From NCBI GenBank assembly GCA_945874815.1, contig CAMCIE010000014.1, positions 1 through 13,088 of the forward strand: a DNA stretch of 13,088 bases, given 5' to 3'. Position 1 is the stretch's first letter. The number at the start of each line of letters is the position of its first letter. Source of the stretch: an uncultured Bacteroidales bacterium. GTDB lineage: Bacteria; Bacteroidota; Bacteroidia; Bacteroidales; UBA932. Shown here in pieces: positions 8,021 through 13,088 of the stretch. A model generated the notes under the pieces. That model was not told the DNA's origin. It did not search any database and saw only the letters and a list, made by a program, of their open reading frames with translations. A program made the translations under genes and the position numbers.

Positions 8021-9529
8021 ATGTACAAAAATTTCTTTGGCTACCATCTTGTGGAATCATACCATGAATGGAAGAAAGCTCACAGAGTTGATGAGAAAAA
8101 ACTGGTCTCAAGGACTATCAGGATTCTCGTCGCTATCGTGGCTGCTCTTACAATCTGGTGCCTCCCGATGGAAAACTGGATTGACGGTATGACCATCATC
8201 CAGAAGAGAACATTGGCAATTTTCCTTTTTGCAACCCTCATGTGGCTTTTCGAGGCCGTTCCTGCATGGACAACCTCAGTCATGGTTGTGGTATTGCTTC
8301 TGTTCACAACTTCAGACAGCTCGCTTGTCTTTTTCAGAAATGCTGAACCAGAGGCACTTGGAGCGTTCTCAAGTTACAAATCCCTCCTCCACTGTTTTGC
8401 TGACCCTATCATCATGCTCTTCATTGGAGGTTTCGTCCTTGCAATCGCTGCATCCAAGAGCGGACTTGACCTGTTCCTTGCAAGAGTGATGCTCAAACCA
8501 TTCGGAAAGAAACCTCACTGGGTTCTTCTCGGATTCATCATGGTTACAGGAGTATTCTCAATGTTCCTCAGCAACACTGCAACAGCTGCGATGATGCTCA
8601 CCTTCCTCGGCCCTGTGCTCAAATCACTCCCTGCGGACGGTAAAGGAAAGACTGCTTTGGCATTGGCAATTCCTATTGCAGCCAATGTCGGTGGTATGGG
8701 TACGCCGATCGGAACCCCTCCAAATGCAATCGCATTGAAGTATCTCAACGATCCTGCTGGTCTTAACATGAACATAGGATTCGGTGAATGGATGTCGTTC
8801 ATGCTTCCTTTCACAATTGTGCTTCTTCTCATTGCATGGTTCCTCCTTCTGAAAATGTTCCCATTCAAGGCAAAATCCATCGAACTCAATATTCAGGGCG
8901 AGATCAAGAAAGACTGGAGGTCAATCGTCGTCTATGTGACTTTTGCCGCTACTGTCCTTCTTTGGGTTCTTGACAAGAAGACAGGTGTGAACTCCAATGT
9001 TGTGGCAATGTTGCCAGTCGGTGTATTCGCCATCACAGGCGTCCTGACAAAACGTGACCTCGAGGAAATCAACTGGTCTGTCATCTGGATGGTAGCCGGT
9101 GGTTTTGCACTCGGCGTGGGACTTCAGGAGACAGTACTTGCACAGACTCTCATCAATGCAATTCCATTCGGAAGCTGGCCTGCAGTAATCATGGTGGTTG
9201 GTTCAGGTCTTATCTGCTACGCAATGGCAAACTTCATTTCACATACAGCAACTGCAGCCCTTCTGGTGCCTATCCTTGCTGTTGTCGGAATCAGTGTCAG
9301 CGGTAATCTTGAGCCTCTCGGCGGTGTTTCAACCCTCCTCATCGGAGTCGCAATCGGATCATCACTCGGTATGGTTCTCCCTATTTCTACACCTCCGAAT
9401 GCCATAGCTCACTCAACAGGTATGATTGAGCAGAAAGATATGGCCAGAACTGGTCTTATCATGGGTTGCTTCGGTCTTGTAATCGGATATGTAATGCTTA
9501 TTTTCCTCGGATCGAACGGTCTGATCTAA
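8021..9529 (+). CDS. SLC13/DASS-family anion transporter (first paralogue)
   Basis: A 502-residue inner-membrane protein of the divalent anion:sodium symporter family (INDY/SLC13), whose members move di- and tricarboxylates or sulfate. After a ~30-residue charged cytoplasmic N-terminus there are about eleven hydrophobic segments and an inverted internal repeat. Repeat 1 holds SNTATAAMMLTF (S184-N185-T186) and GGMGTPIGTPPNAIA (224-238). Repeat 2 holds SHTATAALLVPI (S407-H408-T409) and PISTPPNAIAHSTG (454-467). The SNT motifs supply sodium and carboxylate ligands in characterised members; here the second has His for Asn. The substrate cannot be fixed from sequence; C4-dicarboxylates are the first guess from family and context. 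It has its own promoter and terminator and is followed by a close paralogue, so a tandem duplication is likely. Confidence 0.9.
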   Translation: MYKNFFGYHLVESYHEWKKAHRVDEKKLVSRTIRILVAIVAALTIWCLPMENWIDGMTIIQKRTLAIFLFATLMWLFEAVPAWTTSVMVVVLLLFTTSDSSLVFFRNAEPEALGAFSSYKSLLHCFADPIIMLFIGGFVLAIAASKSGLDLFLARVMLKPFGKKPHWVLLGFIMVTGVFSMFLSNTATAAMMLTFLGPVLKSLPADGKGKTALALAIPIAANVGGMGTPIGTPPNAIALKYLNDPAGLNMNIGFGEWMSFMLPFTIVLLLIAWFLLLKMFPFKAKSIELNIQGEIKKDWRSIVVYVTFAATVLLWVLDKKTGVNSNVVAMLPVGVFAITGVLTKRDLEEINWSVIWMVAGGFALGVGLQETVLAQTLINAIPFGSWPAVIMVVGSGLICYAMANFISHTATAALLVPILAVVGISVSGNLEPLGGVSTLLIGVAIGSSLGMVLPISTPPNAIAHSTGMIEQKDMARTGLIMGCFGLVIGYVMLIFLGSNGLI

Positions 9530-9545
9530 GCATACCCCAATATTG

Positions 9546-9599
9546 AAAAAGCGGTTGGACAAAGGAGTGGAAATGAAACTCCGGTCCGGCCGCTTTTTT
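9546..9599 (+). terminator. Rho-independent terminator after first DASS gene
   Basis: A long hairpin begins 16 nt after the stop codon. A 15-bp outer stem (9546-9560 with 9584-9598, two G-U pairs) encloses an inner GGAGT/ACTCC stem (9564-9568 with 9578-9582). The 3' arm merges into a run of six T at 9594-9599. It should separate the two transporter transcripts. Confidence 0.92.
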
Positions 9600-9627
9600 G
9601 TCATTATTGCTGATTTGTCGCCGTGTT

Positions 9628-9659
9628 TTTGCTTTTCACATTTTTTTTCTCCACCTTTG
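9628..9659 (+). promoter_or_regulatory. Predicted promoter of second DASS gene and porin
   Basis: TTTG at 9628-9631 is followed after 20 nt by CACCTTTG at 9652-9659, one mismatch from TAnnTTTG. The start would be near 9665, leaving a ~35-nt leader to the ATG at 9700. Its position just after the preceding terminator supports it. Confidence 0.55.
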
Positions 9660-9699
9660 GTGTCGTTTAACCAAAAATTAACACTAATCTATCATTTAT

Positions 9700-11166
9700 A
9701 TGGCTTATTTCTCATTTCTTGGACATCCGATGAATGTCAAAAGATGTGTTTCATTCCTTGCAGTTTGTATCATTACATTCTTCTTTGCATTGGTGCCGAC
9801 ATCATTCTATGGAACTGATCCGCAGACGATGCAACCAATCTTCACTCTTACCCAGCAACGAGTGATTGCAATTTTCATCTTCACTGCCCTGATGTGGATT
9901 CTTGAAGTCATTCCTACATGGACAACTTCCGTAGTAGCCATTGTTTCAATCCTCCTGACCACTTCCAACAAGGGACTCGATTTCCTCATTTCAAAAGAGA
10001 ATGTAGGTACCCTGACCCACTATAAGGATATTATGGCAGCATTTGCCGATCCTGTCATCATGCTCTTCCTCGGCGGTTTCGTACTCGCTTTCGCAGCAAC
10101 CAAGGTCGGACTTGACGTTCAGCTTGCTAAGGTAATGCTCAAGCCATTCGGAAAGAACCCAAAGACCGTTCTTCTGGGAGTTCTTCTGGTTATCGGAGTT
10201 TTCTCAATGTTCATGAGCAACACTGCAACTGCCGCGATGATGCTCACCTTCCTTACTCCGGTTCTGGCGACTTTGCCAAAAGACGGTGGCGGAAGAATTT
10301 CTCTTGCATTGGCTATCCCTATTGCTGCAAATATCGGAGGTATGGGTACTCCTATCGGAACTCCTCCGAATGCCATTGCTCTCGGAGCCCTCAATGAAGC
10401 CGGCTTCGAGATCAACTTCCTCCAGTGGATGATCAGAATGGTTCCGTTCGTCATCATCATGCTTCTCATAGCCTGGGTTCTGCTTATGAAGATGTATCCG
10501 TTCAAAGCAAAATCCATCGAGCTCAAAATCGAAGCGGGAAATATCAAAGCTACTCCTTTCCAGAAATATGTAGTATGGGTTACTTTCGCCCTCACAATCT
10601 TCCTCTGGGTGTTTGAAGGCGTATTCAAGATTAACTCCAATATAGTGGCAATGATCCCATTCGCCGTATTCTCTGCAACCGGAATCCTCAAGGCACGTGA
10701 CCTCGACAAGATCAACTGGTCAGTCCTCTGGATGGTTGCCGGTGGTTTTGCCCTTGGTACAGCTCTTAATCAGACAGGCCTTGCTGCCAACCTGATTGCC
10801 CACATTCCGTTTACAAGCTGGAATGCAATCGTTGTGATGATTGTCGGAGGTCTGATCTGCTACTTCCTTTCCAACTTCATCTCGAACTCTGCATCTGCCA
10901 ACCTCGTCGTTCCGATTCTTATCGTTGTCGGCACAGCCATGAAGGACATTCCTTCATTCCAGAGCCTTGGCGGAGTCCCTGCTATGATTATCGGAGTTGC
11001 CATTGCTGCATCAGTGGCTATGTGTCTGCCTGTAAGTACACCTCCTAACGCCCTTGCTCATTCAACTGGAATGATTACAACAAAACAGATGACTACCGTG
11101 GGTGTCATCATTGGTGTCATCGGACTTACTCTCGGATACCTCATGCTGATTTTCATCGGCTTTTAA
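9700..11166 (+). CDS. SLC13/DASS-family anion transporter (second paralogue)
   Basis: A 488-residue inner-membrane transporter clearly paralogous to the upstream gene, with the same topology and many shared blocks (FADPVIMLFLGGFVLA, KVMLKPFGK, MYPFKAKSIEL, KINWSVLWMVAGGFALG). Repeat 1 has SNTATAAMMLTF (S173-N174-T175) and GGMGTPIGTPPNAIA (213-227). Repeat 2 has SNSASANLVVPI (S395-N396-S397) and PVSTPPNALAHSTG (444-457). So its second motif is SNS, where the first paralogue has SHT and characterised sodium-coupled members usually have SNT; substrate or coupling ion may differ. The N-terminus lacks the longer charged leader of the first paralogue; a second in-frame ATG at 9730 is a possible alternative start, and I keep 9700 because of the AT-rich stretch directly before it. 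A porin-like gene follows after 33 nt without a terminator, pointing to a two-gene operon. Confidence 0.9.
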   Translation: MAYFSFLGHPMNVKRCVSFLAVCIITFFFALVPTSFYGTDPQTMQPIFTLTQQRVIAIFIFTALMWILEVIPTWTTSVVAIVSILLTTSNKGLDFLISKENVGTLTHYKDIMAAFADPVIMLFLGGFVLAFAATKVGLDVQLAKVMLKPFGKNPKTVLLGVLLVIGVFSMFMSNTATAAMMLTFLTPVLATLPKDGGGRISLALAIPIAANIGGMGTPIGTPPNAIALGALNEAGFEINFLQWMIRMVPFVIIMLLIAWVLLMKMYPFKAKSIELKIEAGNIKATPFQKYVVWVTFALTIFLWVFEGVFKINSNIVAMIPFAVFSATGILKARDLDKINWSVLWMVAGGFALGTALNQTGLAANLIAHIPFTSWNAIVVMIVGGLICYFLSNFISNSASANLVVPILIVVGTAMKDIPSFQSLGGVPAMIIGVAIAASVAMCLPVSTPPNALAHSTGMITTKQMTTVGVIIGVIGLTLGYLMLIFIGF

Positions 11167-11199
11167 CGAATAAGTGTACTAAAATCTAAATCAATTGAC

Positions 11200-12555
11200 A
11201 TGAAGAAAACATTTGTAATTGCACTGTCGCTTTTTCTGGCTCTGCCTTCATTTGCGGCAACCAAAGAATCAAAGGACAATGCTCCTGTGAAAGAGCATCT
11301 TCAGAATCATTTTAAATTTTACGGATTCATCAGAAACTTTTTTACATTCGATACTCGTGAAAGCACTGCCGGCACAGGTGACCTTTTCTACTATTTGCCG
11401 AAAGACCAGAAATTGAACGAACTTGGTGATGATCTGAATGCAATGCCTTCATTCCGCTTTCTGGCTCTTACTTCACGTGTCGGAGTTGATGTGAGCGGAT
11501 ATCAGATTGGTTCCACAAGTTTCGGCGCAAAGGTTGAAGCTGACTTTTATTCAGGTCTTACATCTTCTGCGACCTCATCCAAAATCAACGGAACAGCTCA
11601 GCTTAGACTTCGTCAGGCTTATGTGACCATCGGCTGGAAAGACCTTCCAATGTCAGGTGACGCCAAAGCTGCTGTTTCATTGAAGATAGGACAGGCATGG
11701 CATCCGATGGCTGCTGACCAGCCTCATGTCCTCAGCCTCGAGACCGGAGCCCCGTTCGGACCGTTCTCCAGAACTCCACAGGTGACGATGGATGCTAACC
11801 TCGGAAAGCACGTAATACTTACTGCATCTGCAATCTGGCAGCAGCAGTATCTGTCGCAGGGCCCGAGCGGAGCATCCGCAGAATATATGAAGTATTCATG
11901 TACTCCTGAAGGTTATTTGGGCGTGTCATTCAAAAGTGACAACGGCTTTCTTGCAAGAATCGGTTCAAATGTTTTGAGCATCAAGCCTCGCAGAACAGGT
12001 AAGAACTCGAATGGAGTGGAAGTCAAGGTTTCTGACAGAATCACAACATTCTCTCCTTTCATATATCTCCAGTACAAGAGTGGTAAGTTTGAAGCAAAGG
12101 CAAAATCAACTTTCAGCCAGGCAGGAGAACACATGAACCTGATGAGCGGTTATGGAATTACAGAAAAATTTGCTGACGGTCATTATGAATATGCACCTAT
12201 CCAGACCTCATCTACATGGGCATCGATTAGCTATGGAAAGAAATGGCAGTTCATGCTCATGGGTGGCTACATCAAGAACCTCGGTGCAACAAAGGATTTT
12301 GTGAATGAAGGTGGCGTTACTGATAAATCAGATTTCTATTTCAGTGGCAACGGATCAAAGAATCTTAATTCAATGTGGAGAATCATTCCTGCTGTTACAT
12401 ATAATATAGGAAAGTTCACCCTCGGTCTTGAGTATAATATGACAGCTGCAGAGTATGGTGACGGTAAGTCATACAATGCCCGTGGTTTGTCCCTTGAAGG
12501 CCTTCACTGGATATATAACAACAGAATACAGGCAATGGTGAAATTTACTTTCTGA
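11200..12555 (+). CDS. Outer-membrane porin-like protein (possibly DcaP-like)
   Basis: A 451-residue protein with a signal peptide (MKKTFVIALSLFLALPSFA, cleavage near residue 19) and a body of alternating-pattern strands ending in MVKFTF, a terminal Phe typical of BAM-inserted beta-barrels. Early mature sequence KFYGFIRNFFTFDTRES and the segments FGAKVEADFY, LRLRQAYVTIGW and LKIGQAWHPM resemble porins of the DcaP-like group, as far as I can judge by eye. DcaP in Acinetobacter is implicated in dicarboxylate passage, which would suit the DASS gene 33 nt upstream. The assignment as an outer-membrane barrel is solid; the subfamily and substrate are inferred. No plug domain or TonB box is seen, so it is not a TonB-dependent receptor. 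The start is fixed by the signal peptide. A terminator follows 26 nt after the stop. Confidence 0.8.
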   Translation: MKKTFVIALSLFLALPSFAATKESKDNAPVKEHLQNHFKFYGFIRNFFTFDTRESTAGTGDLFYYLPKDQKLNELGDDLNAMPSFRFLALTSRVGVDVSGYQIGSTSFGAKVEADFYSGLTSSATSSKINGTAQLRLRQAYVTIGWKDLPMSGDAKAAVSLKIGQAWHPMAADQPHVLSLETGAPFGPFSRTPQVTMDANLGKHVILTASAIWQQQYLSQGPSGASAEYMKYSCTPEGYLGVSFKSDNGFLARIGSNVLSIKPRRTGKNSNGVEVKVSDRITTFSPFIYLQYKSGKFEAKAKSTFSQAGEHMNLMSGYGITEKFADGHYEYAPIQTSSTWASISYGKKWQFMLMGGYIKNLGATKDFVNEGGVTDKSDFYFSGNGSKNLNSMWRIIPAVTYNIGKFTLGLEYNMTAAEYGDGKSYNARGLSLEGLHWIYNNRIQAMVKFTF

Positions 12556-12581
12556 TAAAGCATTTTTTCTCTAAAACCTAT

Positions 12582-12634
12582 AAGGCTGTGTAAGTCAACT
12601 GATTGTGGCTTGCGCAGCCTTAATTTGATGTTTT
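12582..12634 (+). terminator. Terminator after the porin gene
   Basis: A 13-bp stem (12582-12594 with 12609-12621, two G-T pairs) closes a 14-nt loop. The downstream tract (TAATTTGATGTTTT) is only moderately T-rich. It would insulate the rRNA promoters from the transport operon. Confidence 0.78.
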
Positions 12635-12670
12635 GGGGTATGAAAAAATCGCAAAAAATGTAAAGAAAAG

Positions 12671-12701
12671 TTTGGAAGTTAAGAAAAAAGCGCTACCTTT
12701 G
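12671..12701 (+). promoter_or_regulatory. rRNA operon promoter P1
   Basis: TTTG at 12671-12674 and TACCTTTG at 12694-12701 are separated by 19 nt, an exact fit to the Bacteroidota -33/-7 pattern. The spacer and upstream DNA are A-rich, as usual for strong rRNA promoters. Transcription would start near 12706-12708, some 350 nt before mature 16S. Confidence 0.82.
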
Positions 12702-12758
12702 CACTCCCATTTGAAAAACGGGTGTCTGAGAAGGACAGGAGTTCTGGAAAAGACTGAG
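12694..12758 (+). repeat. Promoter/leader module, upstream copy
   Basis: This stretch starts with the P1 -7 box (TACCTTTGCA), continues with an early-leader block ending AAAACGGGT-like, and closes with AGTTC...GAAAAGACTGAG (12740-12758). The same order of elements recurs at 12843-12949. The upstream copy is ~40 nt shorter in the middle. It looks like a diverged tandem duplicate. Confidence 0.6.
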
Positions 12759-12819
12759 CAGAGAGGGTTTGAGCTGCGAATTGAGCTTCGAAAAATTTTC
12801 GAAAAAAGTTTCAAAAAAG

Positions 12820-12850
12820 TTTGCAGAATCAAAAAAAAGCCTTACCTTTG
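12820..12850 (+). promoter_or_regulatory. rRNA operon promoter P2
   Basis: TTTG at 12820-12823 and TACCTTTG at 12843-12850, again with a 19-nt spacer and an A-rich spacer (AAAAAAAA at 12831-12838). The -7 octamer is identical to P1. The start would be near 12855-12857, about 200 nt before mature 16S. P2 lies 149 nt downstream of P1, so two promoters serve the same operon. Confidence 0.85.
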
Positions 12851-12949
12851 CAACCCCGATTCAAAACCGGGTCTCACGCCTGAAAATGATCCGCGGCTCG
12901 ATCCAAGGACGCAGGTAACGAGATAAGTAAGTTCATTGAAAAGACTGAG
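12843..12949 (+). repeat. Promoter/leader module, downstream copy
   Basis: Counterpart of the module at 12694-12758: TACCTTTGCA, a CCC...AAAAnCGGGT early-leader block, and AGTTC...GAAAAGACTGAG at 12930-12949. The 12-mer GAAAAGACTGAG is identical in both (12747-12758 and 12938-12949). The GTTCATTGAAA part resembles the boxA-like sequence found ahead of Bacteroidota 16S genes, so this copy probably carries the working antitermination site. Confidence 0.55.
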
Positions 12950-13057
12950 ATTTAGTACAAGAAGCAAGTACCGAGAAAACAAAGAAATCGAGAAGCGTTA
13001 ATTCTTTTGGAATTAAGAGGAAGTTGTCAGGACGAGCTAAGAATTATATAGAGATAT
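12855..13057 (+). other. 16S rRNA 5' leader (external transcribed spacer)
   Basis: This is the transcribed leader between P2 and mature 16S. It holds the boxA-like AGTTCATTGAAAAG at 12930-12943. A perfect 7-bp AT-rich inverted repeat, TTAATTC/GAATTAA at 12998-13004 and 13010-13016, has a 5-nt loop and ends ~41 nt before 16S. The sequences that would pair with DNA downstream of 16S for RNase III processing cannot be recognised because the 3' end of the gene is outside the window. No open reading frame in the 12556-13057 stretch looks real. Confidence 0.7.
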
Positions 13058-13088
13058 ACAATGAAGAGTTTGATCCTGGCTCAGGATG
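13058..13088 (+). rRNA. rrs: 16S ribosomal RNA, first ~31 nt
   Basis: The sequence AATGAAGAGTTTGATCCTGG, continuing CTCAGGATG to the window edge, is the universal bacterial 16S 5' end (it contains the classic 27F primer site). Aligned with E. coli numbering, T13062 corresponds to position 5, which puts mature nucleotide 1 near 13058. The gene continues beyond the window. Confidence 0.97.

Noticed and set aside
9543..9818. 91-codon open frame between the two DASS genes
   Set aside because: It begins inside the terminator hairpin and overlaps the start of the second DASS gene in another frame.
12633..12926. Open frame of 97 codons before the 16S gene
   Set aside because: It runs across both rRNA promoters and the leader repeats, has a Lys/Arg-rich low-complexity composition, and shows no family resemblance.
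1..13088. CRISPR arrays, insertion sequences, tRNA genes, phage or defence genes
   Set aside because: I looked for spaced direct repeats, transposase motifs with terminal inverted repeats, and tRNA cloverleaf signatures and saw none.

Overview
The window looks like a chromosomal segment of a Bacteroidota bacterium, most likely order Bacteroidales. The grounds are the gene set (uppS-bamA-skp, KorAB, a class I hexameric glutamate dehydrogenase), AT-rich start regions without clear Shine-Dalgarno sequences, and promoters of the Bacteroidota TTTG / TAnnTTTG (-33/-7) type. All genes I can support are on the + strand and run into the start of an rRNA operon.

Layout: (1) 1-3611, envelope biogenesis: the 3' end of uppS (undecaprenyl diphosphate synthase), bamA (outer-membrane protein assembly) and skp/ompH (periplasmic chaperone), ending in a strong terminator. 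(2) 3646-7935, 2-oxoacid and glutamate metabolism: a promoter, korA, korB and gdhA in close succession, then a terminator. korA is broken by an internal deletion of about 47 nt that shifts the frame. (3) 7942-12621, a transport block: two tandem paralogous SLC13/DASS-family transporters, the first with its own promoter and terminator, the second with its own promoter and followed 33 nt later by an outer-membrane porin-like gene. (4) 12556-13088, a 500-nt region without a gene, then the 16S rRNA start: a terminator, two tandem rRNA promoters with related early-leader sequences, a leader with a boxA-like repeat and an AT-rich hairpin, and the first ~31 nt of 16S rRNA.

How the parts may work together: GdhA interconverts glutamate and 2-oxoglutarate, and KorAB would oxidise 2-oxoglutarate to succinyl-CoA with ferredoxin as acceptor, so the kor-gdh unit forms a short glutamate-to-succinyl-CoA route. 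The following DASS transporters (inner membrane, di/tricarboxylates or related anions) and the porin (outer membrane) could handle related acids. That functional link is inference from adjacency.

I did not find a clearly undescribed system; most of the window is housekeeping. The most informative oddities are the korA deletion, the divergent second SNT motifs of the two DASS paralogues, and the duplicated promoter/leader module before the 16S gene.
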